Part shown: piece by piece, positions 21,897 to 35,036 of the stretch
How positions within the stretch are numbered: the first letter of the stretch is position 1
Layout of the letters: each line of letters begins with the position of its first letter
Assembly (NCBI GenBank): GCA_963978905.1
Contig: OZ022260.1
Location: 5,011,725 to 5,075,724 of the forward strand
Direction: 5' to 3'
DNA: 64,000 bases
From: Trichostrongylus colubriformis
Lineage: Eukaryota > Nematoda > Chromadorea > Rhabditida > Trichostrongylidae
The notes under the pieces: generated by a model
Seen by the model: only the letters and a program-made list of their open reading frames with translations
Databases searched by the model: none
Told to the model about the DNA's origin: nothing
Position numbers and translations under genes: made by a program

Positions 21897-22045
21897 CAGA
21901 AGCGCTCAAAAATCTTTGGCCGAACACTTTTTTGTCATAATCTTTTTCTATTTGACCAAATTTGACAAAATTTTAATATGTGGTGCCTAAACCTATTGTC
22001 AACATTTCCTTGTACTTGAGTACCGCTTGACTCTTTTCATAGTTT
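21897..22045 (+). repeat. Tc1-like element end, fragment
   Basis: CAGAAGCGCTCAAAAATCTT after TA matches the left end of the element at 58076 and continues with GACAAAATTTTAATATGTGG. The right half is missing. Confidence 0.75.
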
Positions 22046-22150
22046 TTTTCGGTTGTATATGTTGCGGGATGTATGTTTAATTATTCACTTTATTAGTTTT
22101 TTTGTGATGGCCTTGACGGAAAGCTGGGGGCGGTGCATACAAGAGATTAA

Positions 22151-22523
22151 AGGAGTCATCCACAGAAAAATGAGTTTTTCTGTTACCTACATATTCATGT
22201 TGTATTTGCATAATAAGGACCGCATGCAAAGTTTCACACGAAAAAGAGAGAATTCGGCTGAGACACATCTTCCCCAATTTTTGGCCTGGTAGACGAGGCC
22301 TCCGAGCGAAAGCCCGTCCCGTCGTACGCCGCGGTTGGAAACGGAGAGTGGGACTGCTCACATAACTTTTTGTTCCTACAATGCGTCTTCGACCGCTGCA
22401 GACGACGGCGTGGGCACTTGCTCGGAGGTTTTTCGCGTGTAACCTTGCATGTGACACACATTAGGCAAATACAAAATAAATATATGGGTAACATAAAAAC
22501 TCATTTTTTCGTGGGCGTTTCCT
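22151..22523. mobile_element. TTAA-type foldback element (family B), copy 2
   Basis: TTAA (22147-22150) precedes AGGAGTCATCCACAGAAAAA. The inverse end GTGGGCGTTTCCT closes at 22523, followed by CTGA. Interior blocks CGCATGCAAAGTTTCACACG and CCTCCGAGCGAAAGCCCGTC match copies 1 and 3. It lies just left of the right collagen duplication unit. Confidence 0.75.
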
Positions 22524-23102
22524 CTGACCATGAGTAGCAAACGCGTGAGCCCGTTCAGCCCTCGATGAAACGTGATCAGAGTTCAGCTGCGCCTTGTTTC
22601 ACCCTACTTTGTCATCTACTTTCGAGTCTATATTCGAAGTGAAGACAAGTTCGTGGCGCATCTCAGAGATCTCATTTAGCCCACCTATTCCGCTGCGACG
22701 CTAGGTTACTCTTATGCTAAATCAGGAATTTTGAAATCAGTGGCACTCAGATGGGCCCAAGGATCTTCCCATTACTAGGGGACACCTATGGTTTTAGCCA
22801 CGCTTGGGTAGTCGAGGAGTCGAGGAAGAGCAGAAAGGGTCCAGGTGTTTGCGACTTTGCGACCACCGACCATTGTAACTCACAAAATTTAACTAGGCAA
22901 TTCTGTAATACTAATTTTTCTTTTCTCCTTATTCGCATACAACCCTTTTTGAGATGTCTGACAGGTCTCTAAAAGCCTACGAGCTTGCTCAAATTTTTCG
23001 GGATGACAACCGTTCCTAGTGCTCTGAACGAGTGTTCTTTTTGATGCATCGCATCTATACCGATATCTTATAGTGTACAAGTGAAAAAATTGCCAAAATT
23101 GC

Positions 23103-23108
23103 TTTATT
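23103..23108 (-). promoter_or_regulatory. poly(A) signal AATAAA, right collagen gene
   Basis: Canonical AATAAA about 65 nt after the stop on the minus strand, in a context shared with the left copy. Confidence 0.65.
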
Positions 23109-23172
23109 TTGTCGCTATCTATCACGGTCTTTACCGTAAGCGAACAGTATGGAGAGCAGCAGAATGGCCTCC

Positions 23173-24165
23173 CTAGTGAGTGAATCGAGACACGAACACA
23201 GCCGAGCGTGGTGGGCATGGGCAGTATGCGGCATCATTTCCTGGGAGTCCAGGTCCTCCAGGTGCACCAGGCTGTCCATCGGGTCCTGGGCTTCCTGGGG
23301 CTCCAGCTTGGCCAGCGGGTCCCTGTGGTCCGGGAGCACCAGGCTGTCCTGGCTGACCGTTAGGGCCAGGGTTTCCAGGAGCTCCTGGAGCTCCAGATGG
23401 TCCTGGTGCTCCGGGAGTTCCACGTCCGTGAGTGCCGTCTTGTCCGGGAGCTCCGGGCTGTCCGTCGTTTCCTGGAGCTCCTGGTGCTCCAGCATCTCCG
23501 GGTGGTCCAGCTGGTCCTGGTTGTCCATCTTGACCAGGTGATCCAGGTTGTCCTGGGTTTCCGTCGGGTCCAGGGTTTCCGGATGGTCCATCTGGTCCGG
23601 GTGGTCCAGGTGGTCCAGCTGGGCACTTGACGCAAGCGGTGTCCTGTGGTGGGCAGGTGATTGGTGCGTAGGTGGAAGTGACGTCCTCTCCAGGTGGTCC
23701 GGGAGGTCCGGGCTGTCCTGAAACACTTGTCATGGTACCGTGGCTATGCATAGGTGAGGAGAAGCACTACTAAATCAAATAAAAAATGGAACCACGAAAA
23801 AGTAATGACATACCGGGCTGTCCAGGCTCTCCAGGTGGTCCAGGAGGTCCGGGTGGGCAAGTTGGCTTGACGGGCTCGCACTGGCACCAGGCTGGCAGTC
23901 CGGAGAAGTCCTGTCTCTTCTGACGGAAGATCGAGTTGAAGGGGTTTGTGCGGGGCTTTGATGGTGGAGTGACGGTGACTTGGATGTCCATCATCTCGGT
24001 CCATGCGGAATCGGTCTCAACACGGAACACAGAGACGCCATCGAGCACCTCATCGTGGACCTCGTTGATGGTGTTGTACAACGATGGTACGACAACCAAA
24101 CAAGCGACGATTGCAAGGGTGGAGCAAGCCGAGGCTATGCCAACGATGAGTTTCTCTTCAAACAT
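23173..24165 (-). CDS. nematode cuticle collagen, 298 aa, two exons (second copy)
   Basis: Exon 1 is 24165-23814 and exon 2 is 23717-23173, with a 96-nt intron (23813-23718) bounded by GTATGT and TTTCAG and falling in Gly118 exactly as in the left gene. The protein has the same architecture: hydrophobic anchor at 6-27, RQKR at 81-84, cysteines at 94, 96, 103, 139, 146, 149 and a CPC near the C-terminus, and Gly-X-Y repeats with one break at 215-217. It differs from the left copy at only two positions by my reading: Ala145 for Ser and Ser260 for Asn. Exon 1 encodes an identical peptide. Both genes are on the minus strand about 4.5 kb apart and probably make interchangeable cuticle chains. Both are intact. 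Confidence 0.96.
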
Positions 24166-24197
24166 CTTCAGGCACTGGCTATTCCTCCACAGCGCAG

Positions 24198-24207
24198 CCT
24201 TTTATAG
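24198..24207 (-). promoter_or_regulatory. TATA box of the right collagen gene
   Basis: Minus strand CTATAAAAGG, at the same distance from the ATG at 24165 as in the left copy. Confidence 0.75.
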
Positions 24208-24650
24208 GACCTCTGGCAGCCATCTGGGCCACGCCTCTGCGTTGCATGGGGTGGTGGCTGGTTCGGGGCGGCAACCGTGTTGAGTCCGATAGCACGATCG
24301 TGATAGTATCTTACAGTTAGAGCAGTCATCGTCCGTATTACACTTTCGTCAATCAAATCTTGCCAAAAAATGTTGACTCACGGCCATATAGCAAACTCGA
24401 TATCGGCCTGCGATCCGATCAAAGTACTAGTGTAAAAGAAATTTCATTCACCGAGTACCAGTTTGAGTCAACTTCCATTTTCCCATACGTGTGAACGGTA
24501 TGATTGGTGCATATGCAAATAGGTGAGTTTCACCGGGAAAACGCGTAATTTCCATGGGAACGAGTTGTTGCGCAACTTAGCCTCGTTTGAAGCCGTCTCA
24601 TTTCAGAGTCTCTGTAGAATTCTTGGGAAAACTGGGTTCGTATCACGATA

Positions 24651-25590
24651 GGAAGCCATTCTGCTTCCATTCTGCTTCATGCCATGAAGACCCTATAGGA
24701 CAAGCTCTTCTCTTCATATCTGAAAAACAGTTTATTACATTCAAGAGTTTTTACTATAAATTCTGTAAAATAAGTGCCACTGTTGACTTGTTTACGCCAT
24801 ACCCTCGCCCTGTGCTCAGGATCGAAAATGTAATTGAATGAGTTTTAAAGCTGCACAGTGTGCGAAACTACTCGAAACGCCGCAGCTGCTCTTCCCTTAT
24901 TCATATTTGATTATGTGAAACTATTCACTTAATGGTTAGTCATTAATTATTAATACTATTGACTTTTTTGCGCTTTTGTCATTTTTTGCAATGTGGCGCA
25001 GAGACAAAGAGTCAAGATGCCTTGGCAACTGTTCCGAAAAACAAAAAAAGAATCCTTATAAAAAATAACTGAGACGCGACGTTGTCTGCATTTCTGACCG
25101 TCATCGCTCCATCTGTGCACCTGAATAACCTAATACATTCAAAAACTCATGCTTCCTTTTTCTGTGCACTGCACATAAATCTCTAAATGCATATGGCGTG
25201 ATGTCTTAAATCGCTGTCAAAAAGTCCAAAAAGCCCACAGGTTTAGTTTCACGCACAGAACAAAGGGGCACTTTTTTCATCTTCGTGTCATAGCCAGGGT
25301 CTGTCTTACTTGTCCCGATTGTTCCACACAAGCAAATGAAAAGAAGCTTCGAACTTTGATCTCATGTTCACAATTGATTTACCAGATAACCGATGTGAAT
25401 GTTTCGCGGCCATCCAATTACCTTAACGAATTCGTGTAGGAAACGATAGCCTGGCGTGACCTTAAAGAGATGTCTTTAAAACACTTTTCTCTGCAAGTTT
25501 TGCTGTTTTTAGGTTCTTTTTTATGTAAATCTAAACTGATATCACATCAAAACTCGTTCAATAATAAATTCAATAAATTATCACTTGATA
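24651..25590. other. intergenic, nothing recognised
   Basis: AT-rich. No gene or dispersed repeat recognised; short open frames here have no family. Confidence 0.3.
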
Positions 25591-25810
25591 AGGTAGTGTC
25601 GTGGAGTGAGGCTCCGCTTTACTCCTACACTGCTCACAGGATCGATTCTCGGCAGAGGCTTACAAAGCGTCAAGTTTCTATCGATTGTACTTTGGTGATA
25701 CTACCACAAAAAGATGTTAAATGTAAGGCAGTGAGATGAGGCGCCGTTTCGCACTTGCGCTGCTCATAGGATCGAGTCGGGCTAGGTAGCTAAGTTTTTA
25801 TCTCCCCTGG
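25591..25810 (+). repeat. two tRNA-like SINE heads (second SINE family)
   Basis: Near 25594-25665, GTCGTGGAGTGAGGC (A-box-like) is followed by GCTCACAGGATCGATTCTCG (B-box-like). Near 25728-25790 a second, more decayed unit has GAGATGAGGCGCCG and GCTCATAGGATCGAGTCG. Both resemble the unit at 25.9 kb. Confidence 0.5.
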
Positions 25811-25889
25811 GTCACGCTGATAAGCTGTGGAAAGATCATTCACACAGGGGTGTGAAGCCATCATAATCATCTGTACCTACAAAATATTA

Positions 25890-26095
25890 CTTACCATTAC
25901 GCAATAGTAAAGTGGCTTAAAGCGCCGCATTGCAACTGAACTGCAAAATACCACCTACCATTACGCAATAGTAAAGTGGCTTAAAGCGCCGCATTGCAAC
26001 TGAACTGCAAAATACCACCTACCATTACGCAATAGTAAAGTGGCTTAAAGCGCCGCATTGCAACTGAACTGCTCACAGGGTCGATCCCCGTCATA
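25890..26095 (+). repeat. 64-bp tandem of a SINE head, three copies
   Basis: AGTGGCTTAAAGCGCCGCAT occurs at 25911, 25975 and 26039, an exact 64-bp period. Each unit holds the A-box-like TGGCTTAAAGCG. Only the last runs on to GCTCACAGGGTCGATCCCCG, a good B box. The last unit looks like an intact tRNA-derived SINE head; the first two are partial duplications. Confidence 0.75.
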
Positions 26096-28355
26096 GGTTA
26101 CCCAATGAACATGAAGTGGCTGTTCCACTTCTAGTACTAATCATCTCCATGTTCATCATAGAATTAGACGCTTGTGACTTGCCTAAAAATGTAAAATGCC
26201 CACATTTACCGTGTACTTGGGCACACGTTAGCTGAGCCTACAGTTCCGCAGATCCACCGTTACCATTTCACCGCTCAGTTCCACCACCATCTTAACATTC
26301 TAAGGCATTTTTGGAGGACTCTCATCCCGAATCTACTCTACCATAATTCCAAAAACAAGATGGATGTATGATGCATCTTTGATTTCTTTTTCGATCTCGT
26401 TCGGCTCGAAAGTTTTTCAACTCTACGGGTGGCTGTGTGGTGGTTTAAAACTCATTAATAAAGCGGACTGATGATTCTCTCAGTTTCGAAACGACTGCAA
26501 AGCTCGTTTCACGTCACCGAACTCGTTCCCCATCACCACCAATAGCAGAACCTGGGGGAGATGTCGTAGTGAGACAACACCGACGGACGACCGTTGACGA
26601 CAACGACGACGACGACGACGATGACGAGATGTCGATTCCATCCAGCACTATTACATAGGCGCCATTCAATGATGTGAGATATCATTACAGTAGGCCGGGT
26701 CCGCTCAAGACCCACCCTCACGTGATTCAGAAGAATCAGTCGACAATAATTGACCTCTTCCATTTGATTTCAAAAAAAAATTATGAGAACTGATAACTCC
26801 TCCTCCATCTGATTTCAAAAGAAATTCATGAGAACTGAGAACTTCTCTTCCATCTGATTTCAAAAGAAATTCATGAGAACTTCAAAATCATGACAAGTTG
26901 CTACTAACCAGTTTCGTGATGTTACTCACTAACTATTTGGCCAGTACCTCTTTTTCTTCACAGGATCCTCTCTTTACAGTAATGCATTTGACCATTGAAA
27001 AACTCTTAGTGTTTGTGCAATGATGCCAATAATTTCTTATTCCCATAAAATGAGTCATTCGAATGGAGTGGTCAGAACTTGAATTCCAGTCAAATTACCC
27101 CATTAAATCACGTTTTTTAGCAGTTTTTGATTTGAATTTTTCAAATTTCTGGCAATCTTCCAGTGTTAGCAATGGTCCTCAGTCATTCGGCAAGGATCGA
27201 ATATCGAATCATCAGCCACACATAGTTTAGGTCAAATGCGCTTTCAAATTCCACGATCCTATGTGAAAGCTGAGTGCATGGCGCATCCTGAGCGTCTTAG
27301 AGGTTCCATGAAAAGTCTCTCCTTCTACCTAAGAATGGACCGTTTGGCGATCGCAAGCCAGGTGTGTCCTTAGATTCACTTTTGGTGACAGCAATGGACC
27401 CAGGGAATCCCGTACTTCCCTGAATGCCTCTCACCTCCAAATGGCCTTTCACCTCTGAACTTCCATTTAATTACTCACTTTCCTAATACAATTACTGACC
27501 TGTTCCACTGCGATTATAAGTAGTTGTAATTGACCCATAAACATGCACTGAAAATACTTATATCGGCAAAAGGCGCCATTATAACCTGAAAAGTCAAAGA
27601 TGGAACCTAGCCCGGTAAATCTAGCTAGTTTTGCATTGGATCGCAAGATCAGCTAATTTTTGATTGGAAGAGTTGCTGTATTGATTCGAGCACTGAGTAG
27701 TCTGTCAAATACAAATCCATTCATCATCTTGAATCAACATGCGATCAGAGCGCACGGCGTGACTTTTGGAAAAGGTCCGACTCTCCCCTGCCGGACCCCC
27801 TGCAGTTATGACTGTGTCCGTCATTCATCAAAAACCTTCGTTTTCACGAGGTGTCGACCGGTCGACAATTCCTTTCATCGCCTCGCGATCGTAATTTCCT
27901 TTTCGCAGTGTTTATTGGGTCGTTGACGGCTTTTAGAGTGTTTTGGACGTGACTCCAACGTCGTAATTGGCCTTGTTCAGGCTTTTAGTGGTTGGTGCGC
28001 TTACTGGAAATGTATCGAAGTGAGTAACGCACACTTCGCTCTCCTCAACTTTTCGAGAAGGCCACTCCAAGGTGTTTTCGATTGTTTTACTTCTGTGCAC
28101 CGAAAGGTTGCCTTTCATGGGTCTGAAGAGGCTTGCATGACAATTCCAGTCCAAATGCTCAAAAAAAAACTATTCCTTATCAAGGTTCTGATTCGAGAGG
28201 AGGCTAGCAGACAATTACTATTCAAAAAGGCGTGACTTGGACATTCGCGCACACGAGACATCAAGTATGTTGTGGTCGATGCCCCAAAGCTATCGATGGA
28301 CATTGCCTGAATAGAGAAATTAGAGAGTCCTTATTCACGTGGCCATTCTCCTCAA
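26096..28355. other. intergenic with simple repeats
   Basis: About 26597-26626 is a (CGA)n microsatellite. About 26761-26895 is a 45-bp tandem repeat (CATCTGATTTCAAAAGAAAT at 26806 and 26851, with a variant at 26761). The rest, including open frames near 27.7-28.3 kb, shows no recognisable family. Confidence 0.5.
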
Positions 28356-28661
28356 TCAGGGTACACCGAATGTCGATGATTCCTCGATAGGGGGGGGGCG
28401 TATTTGACCGGATTGGAGGGTAGGGGATCGTATCTTCAGAGGTCAGCGATAAGCACTAAAATCTAAACTTTCCATGAACAGATGCAGGCAGAGGGTATTT
28501 CACCGCAAATCCGTGTGACAAAGTGTAAAATAAATATCTTTTTGCCTAAAGGAAGGGTATACAATAACATTTCATTATATTTCATTATTTTTCACCGGTA
28601 TTTCACCGCAAATCCGTGTGACAAAGTGTAAAATAAATATCTTTTTGCCTGAAGGAAGGGT
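28356..28661. repeat. dispersed repeat and 65-bp direct duplication
   Basis: About 28356-28465 matches 55515-55630 in inverse orientation (CAGAGGTCAGCGATAA, TTGACCGGAT). Then GGTATTTCACCGCAAATCCG heads two near-identical 65-bp copies at 28494-28558 and 28597-28661, separated by 38 bp of TTTCATTAT-rich sequence. Confidence 0.7.
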
Positions 28662-29844
28662 GGGATCGTACTAAGCGGCCATTCTCGACACCTGGGAGTG
28701 CCCTGTTCCCAACACCATGCTTCACGGAAATCTGAGCGAACCGTTGAATTTGTGTATGTTGAGCGGTGGCTAGAGGTACCATAGAGCCTGTACGGTCTAT
28801 AGGATCAACCCCGACATTTAGTTAACCGACCCTTCATAGTCGATTTTGTGTATGAGACTCATCCAGAAAGCAAAGACCATGTGAACGGCTGCTATCCTCA
28901 GGTACCGTACCCGATCTCCTTGTGACATTGAGTGAAAGTAGAGCGCATGGCTTGTCATACCTCTTTTCATCATGGGAAGCCTCAGATCCTCAGCCCTTTT
29001 TTAGATTTATCATGGTAACCGATCCATTTTTGAAACGAGTCAATGCTCGGTTCCGCTACACCGTTGTATACGCCCTGCAGCCATTCAAACGTTCACCAAA
29101 AGAGATGACAGCACGGCGTATTCTGAAGCAATGGCAGGCCATTGCTACGTACTTTATTTCGAATACAACGTCTACTCATGCAAACAAGGACTACGCCACC
29201 AGTTACATCATAAATTCCTCAACCTGACTTCGTAAAATTCTGCCATCAGGACTTACCTCAGTGACACCTTTGTAACCAACACATCTGAGTGCTTTTTGCT
29301 GTCATCTAGCGGACGCAGTTAGGGGAAAAAAGAAGGTGTTGAGAAGAAAAGAAAGATCATTAAAAACGTACAAAAGAACCCCGAACCGGTCTTCGATGGA
29401 AGCCATCTGTAAAATATTTTCCAGGACATGCTGACATGCTCATTTGATAGCAGCCACGAAGAAACCTGCTGAAGCTGCCTCGTTACTGAGACACTCGATG
29501 TCCATCCGTCTGTCCGTTCCGCTTCACGTCGTCGCGTTCAGCTTCATGGAAATTACTGACTCTAATAAAATACGTACACACGATCACATGAAGATCAGCA
29601 AAGTCAGAACTGGTTCGTCCTGGCTAATCGTGCAACCGGCCAGCATCTGGGATAAGGATCAGCTCACTAAGCGCTGTTAGGCATCGCCAAGGAATCTCTC
29701 AGCGCGATTGCGTAACCCAGTGGGATTTTGTATTGATTGATTACACACGAGAATTTTTGAGGTATGAACGTATCAGGTTGAACTGAGTGATATAGCTAAC
29801 GATAGAGCTCAAATAAAAATGAAGATAATTGATACATTCAGCCA
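28662..29844. other. intergenic, nothing recognised
   Basis: No gene recognised. A TCTATAGGATCAACCCCG stretch near 28800 could be a decayed B box, but no SINE body was aligned. Confidence 0.3.
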
Positions 29845-29847
29845 CTA

Positions 29848-30095
29848 TCTAAATATGTATTGAACAGTGTGAAACTTGTAAATTCATTCCAAAAGACACA
29901 AAAAGGCTTTCGCAAAATAGATAGCAGAGAGTCGTTGCAAAAGACTTTGATTCTTGCAATTTTTGATCCCTTCTTCTTTTGGAATCAAGTTCTTTTGCAA
30001 AGATTTTTTTGCAACCGATTTTGTGAGAGCCTTTTTAGTCTTTCGGGAAAAATTTTGCAAATCTACATTGTTCAATACATATCTAGATCAACATA
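29848..30095. repeat. imperfect foldback, about 250 bp
   Basis: ATATGTATTGAACAGTG and CAAAAAGGCTTTCGCAAAAT on the left are matched by the inverse blocks ATTTTGTGAGAGCCTTTTT and CATTGTTCAATACATAT on the right. No TSD was fixed. Confidence 0.55.
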
Positions 30096-33000
30096 AGGCT
30101 TAGGGACAAGGCAATGCTCAAATTCAGCCATTATGTTGACCCTGTGGATAACCATCAGCAGTTCTGTGATTATACGTATAGCCAGTGGGAATATAAAAAT
30201 ATTGAACAATGGGTTTTTTTTTGAAAATCTGCAAGATCTCTACCCCTTAGTCAAAGTAGTAAGCAACAATGACAACAGTTTACTACCACTGATAAAGAAA
30301 GCCGAAAAGGGACAAATTGTGATAAGCAAGCAAATCCTCAACTTTCTCTAAGAAAAGAGCCCCGGTAGAAGATGAACATGTAGGCCGATGGAATTGAGAC
30401 TGAAATGTGGCCACGCTCAAAACCTTTGTGTTACGCCATGCACTCTACAGCTGTTTACAATTGCACCTACTTTTGAATGATTATCTGGGCTATACCCAGA
30501 ATAGGTAGTTGAAGGCGCAGAACCATGTTGAACTTGGCGTTTTTGCTCCTCGGAAAATTCTAGTCGTGGCCCTTTTCCCAAAAATTTAAGTAACTTGCCC
30601 TTTCTCTACTCTTTGCTCTTGCGCCGATATGGGGTCAAGTTTGGAAGTTCTACGATAATCAGCTCTGTGATCGATACCTATCTTCATCACAGACAATCTT
30701 GTATCTCCTAATTGTGAGTTCGTTTCCCATCAGGAGGGAACTAAATCTTTTTTCCCTGGAAAAATTATATGCAGAAATCTTTGCTATTCTCACAATAAAT
30801 TCTGGAAATTCTGGGAATCTCGCTCCAAAAAATGCTGGTCCGATCTTCATAATAATTTGTGAGGAAGACACCACGAATCTCGCCAGTGCCTTGGGAAATC
30901 GTCAACTCCCTCAAAATGCCTAGTATTGGCCAATTTTTCTCTTTTTTTTGATGCGACTCATGTCACCTCTTTGGGAGCTGTTTCATCTCCGAATCGGTTT
31001 TTCTCTACTTTTCCTGGAATGCCATTAACGAAATGCTGTCGCAGATTGTTTCAAAACCCGTTGTGCGCTGTCGGTAAATGCCTCCCGCGAAATGGCAGGG
31101 TTCCCAGGCCAGGCGACCAGGAGTTTTTCATCGAAATTGGTACTTCGCCGTATCGTACTCAAACGCTTACCGCTGGAATGATTTCCGCTTACGTTTCATC
31201 TCCACCCAATCTCCAACGGCTAAATTACGCTGTTTGAACCTGCTGACCTTGCCGACAAGTTTGCTATCATGATGCGTCTAACGCACTTCAAGGGCATTTC
31301 ATCTCCAATTCGCCGATGGCGCGCGTGCAACACACAGAAAGTCCTTGAAATGACGAAAAGCGCAACTATCTCTCTCTTTCTTTTCATTAGTTCAGACACC
31401 AATGGCCTTTTATTGCCGATATAGTCCGACCAACAAGTGATGCCATGTGGCTAGGGGTTGAGGAACAGAAAAATCGGACCCTACCCATCCACATCCCGAA
31501 ACACCCCACGAGAGGTACGATTTGGGGAGAAGTGCCGAGTTTGAAGTTGCAGGGGAAATCATTGAACAGGTACTTCAAGACTTTACCCCTTTCAAGAAGT
31601 TTCGAAGAATAACCGTATTAAATAGAACGAGCACGATGACAAAGGGAAGGGAAAAAAAGTAAAGGAGTAGGTTACGAAGAAAATGAAGCTGAAGACTGCA
31701 TTGAGGATACGCCATGCCCTCGCCTACTACTCACTATTAAACTTCAATAAACAATGGTCAGGCTTACGGTTCGCTAAAATTGGTTCATAAGCCCTATTTG
31801 TCATGAGAACTAAGGAAAGAGACTGCTGTTGGAACGTAGCTAAAATGAAGCGGTAGGGGGAGCCAAAGCCGAATATCATATAAATAGAATAGAAGATTAC
31901 TGGATTTGGAAGTTAAGGCGCTTTTTAGTGCGAAAGTGAGGAAAAAGAGGAATGAAACGGCTAAAAACGCGAGAGGTAAGATGCCGTTCCCTGTCTCATC
32001 ACTCACATTACCGTTACTACAGTCTTTGAAGAGCAGGAAAAATAGGGCCGTAAATCGGTGAGGGCTGGTATCATCCTATTCCTCGTATAGTTTCGAGATC
32101 AAACCCCGCATCAATGCCCAATGAGTGTTTCGAGCCTTCACTCCCATCGTGGCCATTGAATAAGAACATTCTAGTTTGGAGGATAAGAAGTACTGAACTG
32201 TACCACTGTTCCCCGAAAGCTATTGCATGGACTTTGAGCAATGTCGAATGCACTGTGAAAGCGAGGGAAAGTAGAATGCATGGCGCGATGATTTGTCAGA
32301 GTGAAGTGTCACTTCTTGCAATTAGTTTTTATTGTGAACATGCAAGCGTTGCTACCATTCCATACCAAATTGCATAAAAATTGCAAGGCTCTCGACCAAA
32401 GTATACTTTTCTATGACCTTCGTGATTTGCACTTTAGAGGCCGTAGCCGAGGCACTGTAGCCACCATGTCTCGCTCGATGTGAGTGATTTGTCCCTGACC
32501 CGAAATAAAAAAAAAGAACATTGCTGTTTCCCTTTCACAATCATCATGTAAGGGTGGTGGGATCGAATTTTGGCATTTGAAGCATCCCAGCTGATTTATC
32601 GCATATATGGGGACTATTAACTCTTTGGGAAAGTGCTGCGATGCTTCTGGGCTCACTGATATTTTCTTCATAGCCTGATTGTGATTCCAAAGTTTCTTCG
32701 GAATGATATTTTATGATAAGTCGGAGGAGTGTGTGCTGAAGGGAAGGAAAGTTTGTGTGGTGGTAGCGAAAGACAGGGCGCGCGAAGTGGAAACGAAAAA
32801 CCAGCACTGGGATCATTTGCTGGAATATTTGAAGTGCCATCTGTATCCTTTCGTAACAACTCCTGGGAATCGAACTCGCATACATGCTGTTCGGGCACCA
32901 TACTTATCCATTACCCTATCAAGGCTTCACACACCTTCTGTCACATAAATGAAAGTCGGAAGAAGAAGAAAACACGAGACTGTTTGCATAAACCAACATT

Positions 33001-35036
33001 GGGTTATAATGGCTGAATACATTAAACAATGGATAAGTGCACGGCGCATCCCACAAATATCGATTGATTGGTAGCATTTCAACTTCTAATCGATCCGTAG
33101 CCAGGGACGTGGTAACCCGAAAGCTGCTGCAACCCTGCTGCAGCAGACAATCCATCACATGCGCTTCTTTTAGGCCACCTCCATACCCAACTGGATAGAA
33201 TCTTTGGCTGATGAAAGTAAAAGATAGGTATCGATCGAGAAAATGAGCGCATCGGCGCACTCATCTGGCTGTCTGCTATGACGCAGATAGACTGACGTGA
33301 TGTCATGTGGCATCGCCAAAAATCGCTGGTCCGCCAAAAATCCCATTCAGCTGGGTATGAATGCGTCCTTACGGAACATCTTTTATCGATCCTGGGCCCA
33401 TTATAAAACCCCTCTCAACGGGCATATATTACTGGATTTGACTCTGTTTGAAAACATCAGCATTGACGTGAATAAGCCTTCTCTGCAATATCGAACCCGT
33501 TCGAAATCGTCGAAAAACGTTTCGATCCCATTTCCACGGGTGCTGAAGAACAAGCCGGTTGTTCCACTTCATTTAGCGATCCCAACGAGATTATCTGAAT
33601 TGATGGGGTTTGTCTCATGTTCTAATAATGCAGAACTCTCATCTGTTCAGAAGGGGATCGCTTCAGCATATAGAACGGTGTGTTCCGTTTTTCTGCAAGG
33701 AAGCTCTTATCCCAGCGACATTTGGGAAATTCCTCTTGAAAAAAGGTTTCAAGATCAATGAAGAAAAAAGAATGTGATTCCCTCGTACTCAAAGGAGTTA
33801 CTGCTGATGTTAAGGTTTACGATAAGCTCTTAAGCACACCACTGTGCCGGAAAGGAGTCAGATTGATAGGTGGACAAGCCACGGAGCATTTCATTGGTTC
33901 GTTGATTAGATCCTGCCAAGCTGGCCAAATATATGAATACTTATTTTATTTGCTTACTTATTTATTGACGCATGCATGGACGCACCAGAACGTTAACAGA
34001 AATTGTAAAATATAAATTCTTCCGTCTCAAGTCAAGAGGGGCATAGCATGGGGTGGAGATAATCGGCCACGATTCTATAACCCGTCTATTTACCTCACCG
34101 GAAGCCTCCATAATAGTTCCGTTATACTCATCAGCCCATGGAGATGCCTAAGATCTGCTTCCTCCTCCAGTCGATACAGATGGTAGAGTGAAATGCGCAT
34201 AATATCTTAGTAAGCCATCTCCTCGATTAATTTCGTAAGCCTCTTGCCCCATCCATAGTGACACCGAACCTGCCCCGGGTTCCTTAAATCCTTGTCTGCT
34301 CGACTCTAGTCGCATGACAACTTTGACGCAGAATTTTGAATCTTTGAATTTGAACTATCAGGCTTCAGAATGCTTCTGTAGAAGATTCGTCACCGGAAAT
34401 ACAATTTGAAACTTTCATCGCCAGGTGTATGGCTACAGCCAACAGTCAAGTGATAGCCCTCCCTCTTCTCGGACCAAATCCAACGTTTCAGTACAACTAT
34501 CAACTTAGTTATGCAGTCTGCCTGAGTGTGTGAGTAAACACGTAGAGAATTTATCACTCGCGACTCAATGATTGAGGGACCTTATTTTCACTTTGACAAG
34601 GGGAGCGGCAGAGAATATACGGTAGGTGACCACCAGTGCATTCAAACAGCTTTATTGCGATTGCTGGTATGTTCTTGATTGTGGAACATGTTGCGTGTTC
34701 CTTCTACAATGGGGGCATATTGGGCTGACACTGACGTCGACAGGTGTGCAAACGTGTCCCGAGAAGACTTTTATTGACACAGTTAAAAACAGTCGCCTAA
34801 GGAGTGGGGCTAGAATTCCCGCTTCACGAACTCTCCTGTTCAGGGCGTCTCATCAGAAATACCTGATAAGTAGCCCGGCCAATACTACGAAGAATGGCAC
34901 TGAATACAGGCGTCATGTGGATACAAGGAGGAGTGAGCAAAAGTGGTTTGTTCATATCCCCACCTTTCCCCTAGGTTTAGCTGAAATTCGCACGCTTTTG
35001 CTTCAGATTCGGATGCATTAGCTTGGAATGTCTCCT
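30096..35036. other. intergenic, no gene recognised
   Basis: Several frames of 60-150 codons occur (longest about 33300-33761) but none shows a recognisable domain, signal peptide or splice-supported structure. GCATGGCGCATCC-like blocks near 32280 and 33040 resemble the 3' part of the SINE family, so decayed SINEs probably lie here. Confidence 0.35.

Larger units (their letters stand above)
22543..24650. repeat. collagen segmental duplication, right copy
   Basis: Partner of 17070-19165 in the same orientation. It has about 20 bp of extra sequence near 22645 and a small insertion (GAGTCGAG) near 22818 compared with the left copy. Similarity stops near GGTTCGTATCACGATAGG. Confidence 0.85.

Noticed and set aside
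33300..33761. 153-codon frame on the plus strand
   Set aside because: No domain, signal peptide or homologue recognised; length is within chance for this amount of AT-moderate DNA.
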